Positions 8,187 through 17,784 are shown, numbered from the stretch's first letter. The stretch: 64,000 nucleotides of DNA from Halomonas sp. DQ26W (GCF_003339685.1 NZ_QPKI01000009.1:1-64000), one strand, 5' to 3'. Numbers and translations: made by a program. The notes: generated from the sequence alone by a model not told the origin.

Positions 8187-9358
8187 GCCTTCTCCTCGAG
8201 TGCGTAGGGTGCGCCGTGCTCGGCCCATTGGGAGTCGGGCACGATAACGATCTTGCCCAGGTAGTTGCTGTCACGATTGACGAAGTAGGTTTCGGCCTCG
8301 TGCAGGTCGGAGAGCTTGAAGGCCGCATGCAGCACCGGCTTGAGCTGACCGGTACGAATCCATGCTATCAGTTGCTCCGCCTCGTCGCGGGTGCCGTGCG
8401 AGACGCCGAATATCTGAACCTGGTAGAGGTAGATCCGCGTCCACATGATTTCGCTGAGGTTGCCACCACTGGCCCCGGCGATGGAAAGGCGCGGATAGCT
8501 GGAGCGGCGCTTCATGTCGACGATCATGGCGTCGATGAAGCGATCCGTCATCTCGCCGCCGACCAGGTCCATCACCGCGTCGATCGGGGCGCCATCGGTG
8601 GTTTCCAGCACCCGGTCGACGAAGGTGGGCAGGTCGCCGCGATCGATCACCGCCTCGGCGCCCAGCGCGTGCAGCGCCTCTGCCTTGTCGAGTTGGCTCA
8701 CGGCATAAGGGACCGCGCCGACGATACGGCACAGCTGTATCAGTGCAGTGCCCACACCGCCGCTGGCGCCACTAACCAGGACCCGGTCGCCGGAAGAAAC
8801 GTTAGCCGAGGTCATCATGTGATAGGCGGTCTGGTAGGAACACATGCCCATCGAGGCCAGTTCCGCATCGCCCAGGTCGGGGTTGCCCACCGTATGGAAC
8901 TGGTCGGAGGGCACCGCAACGTACTCGGCGAAGCCACCGTCTGCGCCATGGCCGTAGTAATCCGGCATCAGGTTGAGGTCGCGTCGCGCATCGGGGTAAA
9001 GATTGAAGTCCAGCAGTCCGCGCTGGCCGATACGCCCGGGGTCTACCCCTTCGCCCACGGCCGCCACACGCCCGGCCACGTCGGCGCCCTGGATGCGCGG
9101 AAAGGTTAGCGTCGCTGAGCCGCCCATGGCGAAGGAGGTCACCTCCCCCTTCTCCTTGGTGGGGTAGAGGCCTTCACGGGCCTTGCGGTCGGTATTGTTC
9201 TTGGCCGTCGCCGTGACCCGCACCAGCACTTCGCCCGGTCCGGGCCTCGGCGTGGCCACATCATCACGATAGACGAGCTTGTCGAGGCCACCATGGCCGG
9301 TGAGCAGCATCGCTGCCATCGTCTCAGGCACGTTTTCTATCAGAGTATCGGATGCCAC
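8183..9358 (-). CDS. MDR/zinc-type alcohol dehydrogenase family oxidoreductase
   Basis: 391 residues. The GroES-like N-terminal domain includes FPRIQGADVAGRVAAVGEGVD; the Rossmann motif is VLVSGASGGVGTALIQLCR near residue 190, typical of NAD(P)H-dependent medium-chain dehydrogenases. The zinc ligands of true alcohol dehydrogenases are not obvious (no GHE motif), so a quinone oxidoreductase/crotonyl-CoA reductase-like activity is also possible. Start is GTG 9358, six bases after AGGAGG. It is the first gene of a coupled pair with the proline-racemase-like gene. Confidence 0.8.
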   Translation of the reverse strand: MASDTLIENVPETMAAMLLTGHGGLDKLVYRDDVATPRPGPGEVLVRVTATAKNNTDRKAREGLYPTKEKGEVTSFAMGGSATLTFPRIQGADVAGRVAAVGEGVDPGRIGQRGLLDFNLYPDARRDLNLMPDYYGHGADGGFAEYVAVPSDQFHTVGNPDLGDAELASMGMCSYQTAYHMMTSANVSSGDRVLVSGASGGVGTALIQLCRIVGAVPYAVSQLDKAEALHALGAEAVIDRGDLPTFVDRVLETTDGAPIDAVMDLVGGEMTDRFIDAMIVDMKRRSSYPRLSIAGASGGNLSEIMWTRIYLYQVQIFGVSHGTRDEAEQLIAWIRTGQLKPVLHAAFKLSDLHEAETYFVNRDSNYLGKIVIVPDSQWAEHGAPYALEEKA

Positions 9359-9598
9359 GCTCCACCTCCTGGGTTGCCGGGAAAAGCCGATTGAACCACG
9401 ACCCTAGCCCCCGGAAACATCACCTGGCCAGACGATTTCTTTCTGTATTGCATGGTTTTCGTGTCACTTCTTTCTCCTGTGTGACGGAGTGAAGAAAGGC
9501 GAAACAGGAGGCAGCCACCAATATTGATAGGGTGCATCTGCTCGGCTGGGTGGCTAAGCTCATGACTGGACGAGGCACAGGGGTAAGGAGACACCACA

Positions 9599-10549
9599 AT
9601 GCGTGACTGGCTGATCATCAATGGCAAGGCGGGCGATGGAAAGCGCGGGGAGTCTTTCTGGAAGACTCACCTGAATGCCGCCGGCATGCACGACTTCACG
9701 GCACGCGATTTGACGGAGCCGGGCTGGGACAGTGATATCTGCGCAGGGGACCGTGTGCTCGTCGCCGGAGGCGATGGCTCAGTCAACCGTGTAGCAGCGA
9801 TATGCGTCGAGCAGAAAGCAATACTGGCAGTGCTGCCCTCTGGAACGGCTAACGACTTTTCCCGCAATCTGGGCCTGCCGGAAGACCCGGCGGAGCTATG
9901 TAGGCTGGTCGCTTCGGGCCAGATCACAGCCATCGACGTGGCCTGGGTCAACGACCATCTATTCCTCAATGTCGCTCACATCGGATTCGGCACCTTCCCG
10001 GCCCGGGAGGCCTCCCATGGGCATAAGCGCCGGTGGGGCCGCTTCAGCTATCTTTTCACCTTGGCGCAGCAGTTAGGCTTGCAAAGAGGCATTCATGCCC
10101 GCATCGAGTGCGACGAGCAAGTCGCCGAGGGACGCTGGCTCACCATTGCCATTGCCTCGGGCGCCTACTTCGGTGGCGGGCACCACATTGCCGAAGCCAG
10201 AATCGATGACGGCCATCTGGACGTAGTGGCAGTGCGCCAGCGCTCCTGGCTGCCTCTGATGTTTATTTTCATCACGACTCGCCTGCTGAGACGTACACCT
10301 CGCCGTCACGACACCGTAGTGCACTTCAAGGCACCTCAGTGCCGTGTCCAGCTTCGCCACGAACATACCCTGACCGCGGATGGCGAGGACATGGGCCTCA
10401 TAGCAGACGTTTTCGCCTTCACGCGGCGCGGAGTGCTCAAGGTGCTGTGCGAACAACTTACTCCGCCCCAGCCTCTCATGCTGAGGAAGCAGCGCTTCAC
10501 GCCCAGCGACACACACCCGATGGCATGGTCAAGCTCCGGACCATTCTGA
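9599..10549 (+). CDS. diacylglycerol kinase-like lipid kinase (YegS type)
   Basis: 316 residues. DAGK catalytic domain with the nucleotide-binding motif VLVAGGDGSVNRV (GGDGS at residues 57-61), LPSGTANDFSRNL and the C-terminal TADGEDMG motif. Family members phosphorylate diacylglycerol, phosphatidylglycerol or related lipids at the inner membrane face. The ATG follows AAGGAGACACCACA. The gene stands alone between opposite-strand genes; no membrane segment besides a weak hydrophobic stretch LPLMFIFITTRLL. Confidence 0.85.
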   Translation: MRDWLIINGKAGDGKRGESFWKTHLNAAGMHDFTARDLTEPGWDSDICAGDRVLVAGGDGSVNRVAAICVEQKAILAVLPSGTANDFSRNLGLPEDPAELCRLVASGQITAIDVAWVNDHLFLNVAHIGFGTFPAREASHGHKRRWGRFSYLFTLAQQLGLQRGIHARIECDEQVAEGRWLTIAIASGAYFGGGHHIAEARIDDGHLDVVAVRQRSWLPLMFIFITTRLLRRTPRRHDTVVHFKAPQCRVQLRHEHTLTADGEDMGLIADVFAFTRRGVLKVLCEQLTPPQPLMLRKQRFTPSDTHPMAWSSSGPF

Positions 10550-10794
10550 GGGCTCACTCGTTCACGCATTGGGCAAATGTAAAATGACACCGCGTAACCC
10601 ACCACTGCCGGCCCACAGCTTGCCCAGGGCGATCGGCAACGGAACCAGCGCTTGCCGGCCGCCCCGGGTCACGCCGACAGCTGAGTCGATGCTGAAGCTT
10701 GTCATACGCCTGCTGCCCTGCTGTCCCGCTTTGCTGCTCGTACCGTGACGAAATGATTTCCCGGCGCTGTTCACGGAACTTGGTGGGCGCGTCG

Positions 10795-12114
10795 CTATCG
10801 TGCACGCAGCAGCCAGGAGGCGAGGGCCACACCCACCAAGCCGATGACGGCACCGGGGAAGGCGCCCAGGCCAAGGCTGACCCCCAGGCCGATGAGTAAC
10901 GCCGTACCGCCCGCGAGAATGGCCGGTGTGCTGGTTGCGTGTGGCACATCCTGCTTACGGTAGCGCTCGAAGGCCACCACCACGAGCATTACCGGTGTGA
11001 CCATCAGTATGCAGAGCCCAAGCCACTCCAGCCGGCCAATCCAGAAGCCCGGCTCACCGGGCAGGCCGGCATCGATCAGCCAGCCCAGGCGCATTCCCAG
11101 CCAGGTGGCAGGCAGCTCCGCGAACTTGTGCCAGAGATAGAGCTGCAACCCCAGGGCGCCGAACACCGCCATCCAGCGCCCCATGTGCTGGCGCTTGAGG
11201 AAGTTGCGCACCGGCGTCTCGAGGAGCACGACCAGGCCAACCTGGAGCCACATCACGCCAAGCAGCGCCAGGGTCGGCGGCAGCAGGTTAGTGTGGCCTC
11301 CGACGTTGCCGTTGACCATGGAGACGGGATAGCCGGCCGCCACGGCCAGCCCCAACCAGGCCAGCCCGAGCAGCAGAAGGCCCAGGCCGGTGCGACGACC
11401 GAAGAAGCGGCTATGCCACCAGGCGATACCGAGCTGCTGCGGCAACACCCAGACAAGGACAATGTTGACCCAGCCGAAATAGTCATGGGTGTCGGTGACC
11501 AGTGCGCCGAATTTGAGCAGGTCGGCGGCGCCAGTGGGCCGGGCGCGCAGCAGGTCGACGATGGCAATGAGCAGGACCAGGCCGGCAACAGCCTTGAGTC
11601 CCCAGCGACGGTCGGCCCAGACGCAGAGCGGCAGCAGCAGCTGTACCCCAAGCAGGATCAGCAGAAACCAGAGGTGAACGGTCAGCGAGTGGTTTAGGGG
11701 TCCAAGGACGCCATCCCTGGTGAAAAGAGCAGTGAGCGCAAAGCCGGTCAGAACCGCCAGGTAGCTGACGGTGGGCCGCGCCAGACCCAGGGCACGGTCC
11801 GCCCACCAGTGCAGGTGGGGCCTGCCCCTCTCCAGCCGTTGCTGCACGCCTTGGGAACTGACCGCGGCAGAGACAAAAACGAACAGCGGCACCACCTGCA
11901 CCAGCCAGGTATACAGTCCAGCCGGTGCCCAGACGTCGAGGATATGGTCGGTATCCACCAGGATGCCACCCTCGACACGGGGCAAGGTCGCCGCCCAATG
12001 CCCGAGCACCACGATCAGCAGTGCCAGGGCTCGCAGGGCATCCGGGTAGGGGTCCCGTTGGTCTTCTGCCGTTTCCTTGTGTTGTGCATGGTGCTTTGGC
12101 CACGCGTCGCTCAC
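10795..12114 (-). CDS. acyltransferase family 3 membrane protein
   Basis: 439 residues with about ten hydrophobic segments. The N-terminal YPDALRALALLIVVLGHW matches the acyltransferase-3 (OafA/OpgC-like) start with R and H in the first helix (usual R..xxxxH active-site context), followed by many Leu/Val/Trp-rich helices to the C-terminal SWLLRAR. It likely O-acylates a cell-surface glycan or other substrate. Start is GTG 12114 with GGAGG six bases upstream; the frame is open further upstream but that part is Arg/Gly-rich and non-family-like. Confidence 0.75.
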   Translation of the reverse strand: MSDAWPKHHAQHKETAEDQRDPYPDALRALALLIVVLGHWAATLPRVEGGILVDTDHILDVWAPAGLYTWLVQVVPLFVFVSAAVSSQGVQQRLERGRPHLHWWADRALGLARPTVSYLAVLTGFALTALFTRDGVLGPLNHSLTVHLWFLLILLGVQLLLPLCVWADRRWGLKAVAGLVLLIAIVDLLRARPTGAADLLKFGALVTDTHDYFGWVNIVLVWVLPQQLGIAWWHSRFFGRRTGLGLLLLGLAWLGLAVAAGYPVSMVNGNVGGHTNLLPPTLALLGVMWLQVGLVVLLETPVRNFLKRQHMGRWMAVFGALGLQLYLWHKFAELPATWLGMRLGWLIDAGLPGEPGFWIGRLEWLGLCILMVTPVMLVVVAFERYRKQDVPHATSTPAILAGGTALLIGLGVSLGLGAFPGAVIGLVGVALASWLLRAR

Positions 12115-12363
12115 AACCTGCCTCCCTCTCCCTGGCTGTCCTGGCTGTCCCGGCTCTTCATGCCTTGCTGCCACTTCCGGCCTTGATCCTGTCTCCCTGT
12201 CGTCGATTCCCGGCGTGAGGAAACGTCGCTTTCGCCAGCAGCCTAGCCGAAAGCGTCGCCGCCAACCAAGATAACCCCCTCCACCGATATTCGAACAAGT
12301 TCGGGTTAGCTGCTGCGTTGATTGGTCATGCACCGTGCGTGAGGCGGCCCTGCGCCCCTTCAG

Positions 12364-13599
12364 TCAGTGATGCTTCACACGCCAGATTCGCCAGGCCAGG
12401 AGTCCGATGATCAGCACACCCAGAGGCGCCAGCACGGCGGCGGCGGAGTAGGGGGCTATTACGATGCCAAGGGCCCCGAGGCTCTGCAGCCCCAGCTTGA
12501 ACAGGCTGAAGAGGTAATAGCTGATAACGATGATCGACAGCCCCTCCACCGCCTTCTGGATCTTGAGCTGACTGCTGGCACGCTCGTTGAGGCTACGCAG
12601 AATGTCGGAGTTCTGCTCCTCGATCTCCACCTGGGCCCGGGTCCTGAGCAGGTCGTTGAGCCGCGCCACGCTCTCGGCCAGGCTCTCCTGGCGACGATTG
12701 ATAGCCACGCAGAAGTGCACCGTGGGGCGGAAGCGGCGCAAGATGAAGGTGCCCAGCCGCGGGCGGTCACCGACCCGGGTCTCGCGCAGCTCCTCGATAC
12801 GGGTGTAGACGATGCGGGCGTAGGCCTCAGTGGCGCTGAAGCGCTGTCGCGTGCGGGCACCGCTGTGCTCCAGCCGGGCCGAGAGCAGTGCGAGCGGCGC
12901 CAGCAGCGGGCGCGGCGTGGTTTCCTGCTGCTCGGCGTTGCGCTCCGAGAGCTCGCCGAGTTCGCTCTCGTAGCCCTGCATCTCGGCAGCAAGCTCCTTG
13001 GCCAGAGGCAGCGACAGGGAGGCCATCATGCGGTACGTCTCGATCTCCAGCAGGCGACGCACCATGCGACCCAGGCGGAAGGCGTTGAGCCGGTGGTTGA
13101 CCAGTAGCAGGCGGTTGACGCCTGCCTCAGTAAGGCGAAAGTCGCTCCATACGGTGGCATCGCCCCCGCCCACCTGAGAGCCGGCTGGGTCGTTGAAGCC
13201 GTAGGCATCGGTCTTGCCGACCCAGGAGGCCTCCGACTCCACCAGCACCAGGCTGGCGTTGATCAGCGCCTCACGATGGGCCTCGACGATGGTCTCGAGC
13301 AAGCGCGGCGGGGTGGGCCAATGCGCGGCGTCGGACGATGGCTTGGGCACCAGCAGGGTGAGGGTGAAGAATTCGGTATGCCGCTCCCACTTCAGGGTCA
13401 TGCCCTCGAAGGTCAGGATTTGCTGCACGGAAGCGGTATCGAGCGCCAGCCCCGTCATCTCGCCCAGCTGAGCCAGGATGGCGTCAAAGCCACCGCTTTC
13501 ATCCAGAAAAGCGTAGTGGTGGAGGTAGGCCGGCTCCGAGAAATAGATGGAGGGTCGGGCGTGCAATTCGTTGTGCAGGCGTTCTCGTTGAGGGTGCAT
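12364..13599 (-). CDS. DUF3422 family membrane protein
   Basis: 411 residues. The start HPQRERLHNELHARPS is the DUF3422 hallmark. The central part is helical and charged (coiled-coil-like around MQGYESELGELSERNAEQQE), and two C-terminal membrane segments are visible (IIVISYYLFSLFKLG, and VLAPLGVLIIGLLAWRI). Function of the family is unknown. Its neighbours do not give a clear role. ATG 13599 has the weak site AGGTCCCGAC. Confidence 0.85.
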   Translation of the reverse strand: MHPQRERLHNELHARPSIYFSEPAYLHHYAFLDESGGFDAILAQLGEMTGLALDTASVQQILTFEGMTLKWERHTEFFTLTLLVPKPSSDAAHWPTPPRLLETIVEAHREALINASLVLVESEASWVGKTDAYGFNDPAGSQVGGGDATVWSDFRLTEAGVNRLLLVNHRLNAFRLGRMVRRLLEIETYRMMASLSLPLAKELAAEMQGYESELGELSERNAEQQETTPRPLLAPLALLSARLEHSGARTRQRFSATEAYARIVYTRIEELRETRVGDRPRLGTFILRRFRPTVHFCVAINRRQESLAESVARLNDLLRTRAQVEIEEQNSDILRSLNERASSQLKIQKAVEGLSIIVISYYLFSLFKLGLQSLGALGIVIAPYSAAAVLAPLGVLIIGLLAWRIWRVKHH

Positions 13600-13831
13600 G
13601 TCGGGACCTGAAAGGTAAGTTGTTACCCGAGATTAAGGTCTCGAGACCGCCAGGCCAACCGCTATCGTGAAAACGCCTCGTCAAGCCCGACTTCATCCTG
13701 CCGTCGATACCGGGGGGCGGCATGCTGTTCGGCAAGCGGCTATTCGTACCGGACACCCGGCAGACGCCACGGGTCAATTGCGCTAATCTGGAAACCTGAC
13801 TCACTATCTCTGCCTGCAAGGGAGACTTACC

Positions 13832-14725
13832 ATGAGTGAGCACATTTCGCTCGTGATCGTGCCCGTAGATGGCTCACCCACTGCCGACGCTGCGACACGT
13901 CACGCTGTAATGCTGGCCCGCCTGCTGCAGGCATCACTGCAACTGCTGCATGTCATGCCCCTGAATCCTCCCGAACTCAGCGACCTGCCCGCCAACAGGC
14001 AAGCCGAGGCCGACCGAGACCGCTCACTGCGCCTGGAAGCCGCCAAGAATGCCTTCTCGCGTGCCAGGCAGGTCATCGCCCCGTCGTTGAAGATAGCCAT
14101 CGACGAGGTGACCCTGGAGGACAACACCTTCATTCGCCATCCGGCACGCGCCATCGTCGAACACGCCCGGAGCCACGAGGCATGCCTACTGGTTATAGGT
14201 GCCCGACATCTCAGCGAAATGGGCAAATTCGTGGAGGCCAGCGTCAGCAATGAGGTGGTCCATAAGGCTCCCTGTCCGGTCACCGTGGTGCATGCCGAAG
14301 CGGCCCCCGAGGATATCCAGCATATCGGCCGAGTGCTGCTGCCGGTGGATGGCTCACGTCACAGCGACAGTGCCGCCATTCTGGCAGGCGATCTGGCACG
14401 CAGTGCCAATGCGGTAGTAGAGCTGCTGTTCTGTCGCCCGACGGGCATGCCGCTACAACAGGGCGACGACGCCACCGACGAGGCCGAACACATCTTCAGC
14501 CGCGCTCGCAAGGTGCTGGGCAATGTGCCAGCAGGTATCATCGAGCAGGTGTTGGCCGGAGAACGCTATGCCGAGGCCATTATTCAGCAGGCCAGGCGCC
14601 ACGAGGACTACCCGGTGATCGTGATGGGCCGAAGGGGGCTTGGCACATGGCGGGAAAAGCTGATAGGAAGCGTCAGCCATCGGGTGATCGACCAGGCGCC
14701 ATGTCCGGTCACCGTTGTGGTCTGA
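13832..14725 (+). CDS. tandem UspA universal stress protein
   Basis: 297 residues with two Usp domains: residues about 5-155 (LVIVPVDGSPTADAA to APCPVTVVHAE) and 165-297 (VLLPVDGSRHSDSAA to APCPVTVVV). The second domain has the ATP-binding-type tail VIVMGRRGLGTWREKLIGSVSHRV (G-2x-G-9x-G-S/T pattern), while the first reads GARHLSEMGKFVEASVS. Usp proteins are cytoplasmic stress proteins; no partner gene is nearby. ATG preceded by GGGAGACTTACC. Confidence 0.9.
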   Translation: MSEHISLVIVPVDGSPTADAATRHAVMLARLLQASLQLLHVMPLNPPELSDLPANRQAEADRDRSLRLEAAKNAFSRARQVIAPSLKIAIDEVTLEDNTFIRHPARAIVEHARSHEACLLVIGARHLSEMGKFVEASVSNEVVHKAPCPVTVVHAEAAPEDIQHIGRVLLPVDGSRHSDSAAILAGDLARSANAVVELLFCRPTGMPLQQGDDATDEAEHIFSRARKVLGNVPAGIIEQVLAGERYAEAIIQQARRHEDYPVIVMGRRGLGTWREKLIGSVSHRVIDQAPCPVTVVV

Positions 14726-14741
14726 GCCGACCAGCGGCCTA

Positions 14742-15455
14742 TCAGCCGCCTGCTTCGTAGGCGGCCTTGAGCCGGTAGAACTCGGTGACGATATCCTCCA
14801 TGGCTGACGCGTCATAGTCACACAGCCCGCTGACTACCAGTTTCTTCGAGCCGCTGCCGACCTCCTCCCCACCATCGGTGATGCGAAACTGCAGGGTCAC
14901 GTCGCCGCGCTTGCCGTTCACCGCCATGCTCGACTCCACCAGATCAAGCGATGGCCGGACCAGCTCCACTCGTTGCAGCGAGAACCCCATGCAGTCGTAG
15001 ATCACCAGCGGGCGACGCGGATTGAACATGACGCCCTTCTCTTCTAGCAGCGGCTTGAGCACGTGGGGAAAATTCTTGCCCGAAAAGGCCACGTAGCAGC
15101 GGGTGAAGGCCTCCACCGCAGTCTCGTCCTGTGTCGTTTCACCGCTGCGGGTCACATCGAGATAGCGCTTGCCGCCATCGTCGCTGACACCGATTTGCCC
15201 GCTTTGATCCTCCTCCAGGCGCAGCGTAGTCCCGTCACCGACCATGCTGCGGAAATGGAAATCCATCTCCCGGGAAAGGCCGAAGCGACTTAGCACCAGG
15301 GCGAACAGCAGATCGCCAGGAACACAGAAGCGACGCGCTTGCGGGTCGTGAATAGGATTGAAGTCGCCCGCGACACTCTTGGCGAAGTCGCTCGCTTGCC
15401 GTGCGGTGATGCGAACGCGCGAATCCGTTTGCGTATAGTAGGAATCAAGAAACAT
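14742..15455 (-). CDS. DUF3581 family protein
   Basis: 237 residues. The N-terminal RITARQASDFAKSVAGDFNP and FCVPGDLLFALVL are diagnostic for DUF3581, found in marine gammaproteobacteria, whose NPIHD and VPGDL motifs resemble MaoC/hot-dog dehydratases. Function unknown. The start is the ATG at 15453-15455 (MFLDSYYT), chosen by family N-terminus; the ribosome site is weak. Two terminator-like hairpins lie in the leader. It ends 16 bp from the convergent UspA gene. Confidence 0.85.
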   Translation of the reverse strand: MFLDSYYTQTDSRVRITARQASDFAKSVAGDFNPIHDPQARRFCVPGDLLFALVLSRFGLSREMDFHFRSMVGDGTTLRLEEDQSGQIGVSDDGGKRYLDVTRSGETTQDETAVEAFTRCYVAFSGKNFPHVLKPLLEEKGVMFNPRRPLVIYDCMGFSLQRVELVRPSLDLVESSMAVNGKRGDVTLQFRITDGGEEVGSGSKKLVVSGLCDYDASAMEDIVTEFYRLKAAYEAGG

Positions 15456-15510
15456 ATGTGGTCCGGCCAGCCCTGGATTATGTGCCACAAAGTAGCGGTG
15501 ACGATGCCAT

Positions 15511-15600
15511 AAAAACCCCGCACGCGCAGCCACGGGGCCAGACATGGATTTACAGGAATCGTACAGTTTATAAAATCCCCGCTCGCGAAGCCACGGGGAT
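15511..15600 (-). promoter_or_regulatory. two tandem terminator-like hairpins in the DUF3581 leader
   Basis: On the minus strand two near-identical blocks (about 23 of 26 bases) occur: 15600-15572, stem ATCCCCG/CGGGGAT then TTT, and 15537-15511, stem CCCCG/CGGGG then TTTTT. Each reads CCCCGTGGCT-CGCG-GCGGGG followed by T-rich sequence. Both precede the DUF3581 start by about 60-145 nt on the same strand. No minus-strand gene ends just upstream, so they could be an attenuator or structured leader, or remnants of duplicated terminators. Confidence 0.5.
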
Positions 15601-16151
15601 CATGGTGCTGATGGGCACCAATTTCCTGCTCAACCGTGCGTGGACGCAGCGCTGGATCGACCGCGAACTGCCCCATGTCTCGGTAACCTGGTCCGCCGGC
15701 TGGAGCCTGTAGCCGGAGCGTGGAAGATGCGCGTTCCGAGGCAGATGCCCGTCAACCGCTTCACCGGGCTGGCAACAGGCGATGGAAGGCATGCCCGTTT
15801 CAGATCCGCGCTAGGAGGCTGAAAGGTATGCTATCTTGGCAAATCTTTCGGCTTGCGTTGACGGCCCAGATGCAGCGAGTTCACCACTTCATGACGCAAT
15901 GCGTCTATTGTGCAGATATGTAGCATTGATGTAAGACTGTTACATTCGAGGAGCATGACATTGCCGAGGGCCGAATCAAATCTCGGCAAGGGATCGGGGG
16001 AATTCACTATCAATACGCGCAAGATGTCCTGGCCAATGCCGTCACGCCTGAGGCCAGAGATACGGAGATCATCGCCGTTATGCATAGGGATGGTCTCGAC
16101 AGTTCTATACACCGCGCCGCGCTACACGCCCAGTCTCGGGGAAGGTTCCGC
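15601..16151. other. intergenic region between DUF3581 and the substrate-binding-like gene
   Basis: No supported gene. A plus-strand frame ending TAG 15710-15712 has a protein-like tail (LPHVSVTWSAGWSL) but cannot be assigned. A perfect 8-bp stem TTGCCGAG/CTCGGCAA lies at 15961-15989 with a 13-nt loop. The region should contain the promoter of the downstream porin/GGDEF run, but no clear -35/-10 pair was seen. Confidence 0.35.
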
Positions 16152-16577
16152 GTGCCTGCATTGAAGCGACTTCTGCTGCTGGCCCTGCTGCTGGCACCCT
16201 CCGTCAGTGCCAATGAGCATCAGGTATCGCTGATCGCTCACCCGGATGTCGATACTCGTACCTTGACCCGCGATATCACACGCGCCATCTTCGCCATGCG
16301 CCAGCGTACCTGGCCTGATGGACAGGCCGTGCGCGTATTCGTCCTGCCTAATAATCACGCCGTGCACGGACGTTTTACCAAGGAACGCCTGGCCGTCTAT
16401 CCCCACCAGTTGCAGTTGGCCTGGGACCGCATGGTCTTTTCGGGTACCGGGCAAGCACCCAATAGAGTCAGCAGCCAATCCGAAATGCTGGAGCGCATCG
16501 CGACCACGCCCGGCGCCCTTGGGTATCTGGAAAGGGAGTATCTGGATGATCGAATCCAAGTTATTTCGATGGAGTAG
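16152..16577 (+). CDS. periplasmic substrate-binding-like protein (PstS-like fold)
   Basis: 141 residues. Signal peptide LKRLLLLALLLAPSVSA, then VSLIAHPDVDTRTLTRDITRAIFAM and WPDGQAVRVFVLPNNHAVHGRF, a short form of the phosphate-binding PBP-like domain. It is half the length of a transporter PstS and has no ABC genes nearby, so a sensory or accessory role is more likely than phosphate uptake. GTG 16152 is chosen because GGGGAAGG lies six bases upstream and it places the leader at the N-terminus. Its 3' end overlaps the porin gene by 32 bp, so co-expression is likely. Confidence 0.65.
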   Translation: MPALKRLLLLALLLAPSVSANEHQVSLIAHPDVDTRTLTRDITRAIFAMRQRTWPDGQAVRVFVLPNNHAVHGRFTKERLAVYPHQLQLAWDRMVFSGTGQAPNRVSSQSEMLERIATTPGALGYLEREYLDDRIQVISME

Positions 16578-17739
16578 CCGTTGCTCACCCCTGTTGGCTG
16601 CACTGGCACTTGGGGTGCCGGTCGCTGCTGCGGAGGAGGAGAGTCCATTAGATACATTGCAAATGCATGGATTCCTCAGTCAGGCTCTGGTCATCACGGA
16701 CAGGAATGACTTCTTCGGACCCAGCAGCAGCGGCTCCGGCAGCCTCAAGTACACCGAGATCGGTGCCAATGCCTCGTTCCGCCCGCATCAGGACTTCCTG
16801 GTCGCGGCCCAGGTACTCAGCCGCCGAGCCGGCGGTGACGGCAGGGACGCGCGACCGGTGCTCGACTATGGGGTCATCGACTATCAGGTGCACTCCAGCC
16901 AGCAGCGCACCCTGGGCATCCAGGCCGGACGTTTCAAGAACCCCTTCGGCTTTTACAACCAGACACGGGATGTCGCTTTTACGCGGCCGAGCATCCTGCT
17001 GCCACAGTCCATCTATTTCGATCGCACCCGCTCGCTGGGGCTGTCTGCGGACGGGGGCAGCGTCTACGCCGAGGAGCGCCTGGAGAGCGGAACGCTGAGA
17101 GCCAAAGCCGGCATCGGCACACCGACGACCCGGGGACTGGAGAGCCAGTTGTTCCCCCCCGGCATGGGCATCCATGTCGACGGCAGCACCTCCTACATCG
17201 GTCAGGTCCTCTATGAGCACGGCAATGGTCATTTCACTGCCGCCCTGAGCGCCGCGGACGCCAACCTCGAACTCGACTCCGGTTTCGGTAGCGGAGAGCT
17301 GAACTTTCAACCCTGGATACTCTCCCTGCAGTACGATCGGGAAAACTGGGCATTGACGGGCGAGTACGCGATACGCAACGTCTCACTTTCCGGTGACATA
17401 CGCCAATCCGATACCACCGGCGAGAGCTGGTATGTGCAATATACCCACCGGTTTCATCCCGACTGGCAGTGGCTACTGCGCTACGACAGCCTGGTAATCG
17501 ACCGTAGCGACCGCTCGGGCAGCGCCTACCAGGCTCAGGGCCTGGGCCCTGCTCACTCACGATATGCCGATGACATCACCATGGGGTTGCAGTGGAATAT
17601 CGCCCCCAGGGTGCTGCTGGCAGCCGAGTACCACCATATCGACGGCACCGGCTGGCTGCCGCTACAGGACAACCCGGACACGACCGAGACTCAACGGCGC
17701 TGGAACATGGTGTTGTTCCAGCTTTCGCTTCGCTTCTGA
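16546..17739 (+). CDS. outer membrane beta-barrel porin-like protein
   Basis: 397 residues. A leader (SRCSPLLAALALGVPVAAA) is followed by alternating aromatic/polar strands such as TLGIQAGRFKNPFGFYNQTR and ITMGLQWNIAPRVLLAAEYHH, and the protein ends in LSLRF; a C-terminal Phe is the outer-membrane insertion signal. Motif GRFKNPFGFYN resembles strands of OprP-like or carboxylate porins, but no exact family is claimed. ATG 16546 has GGGAG nine bases before it and lies inside the upstream gene (32-bp overlap). The 46-bp spacing to the GGDEF/EAL gene suggests one operon. Confidence 0.75.
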   Translation: MIESKLFRWSSRCSPLLAALALGVPVAAAEEESPLDTLQMHGFLSQALVITDRNDFFGPSSSGSGSLKYTEIGANASFRPHQDFLVAAQVLSRRAGGDGRDARPVLDYGVIDYQVHSSQQRTLGIQAGRFKNPFGFYNQTRDVAFTRPSILLPQSIYFDRTRSLGLSADGGSVYAEERLESGTLRAKAGIGTPTTRGLESQLFPPGMGIHVDGSTSYIGQVLYEHGNGHFTAALSAADANLELDSGFGSGELNFQPWILSLQYDRENWALTGEYAIRNVSLSGDIRQSDTTGESWYVQYTHRFHPDWQWLLRYDSLVIDRSDRSGSAYQAQGLGPAHSRYADDITMGLQWNIAPRVLLAAEYHHIDGTGWLPLQDNPDTTETQRRWNMVLFQLSLRF

Positions 17740-17784
17740 TCCGCCATACTGGTTTTCTCAACACTGGCTAGGGATAGGGCTTGC

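Noticed and set aside
7023-8207. 394-codon plus-strand frame
   Set aside because: Antisense shadow of the proline-racemase-like gene; His/Gly/Val-rich composition typical of high-GC reverse frames.
13637-13648. Palindrome GGTCTCGAGACC upstream of the UspA gene
   Set aside because: Perfect but short and single; no evidence of a binding site.
15595-15712. Plus-strand frame ending LPHVSVTWSAGWSL
   Set aside because: May be a gene fragment, but too short and unmatched to assign.
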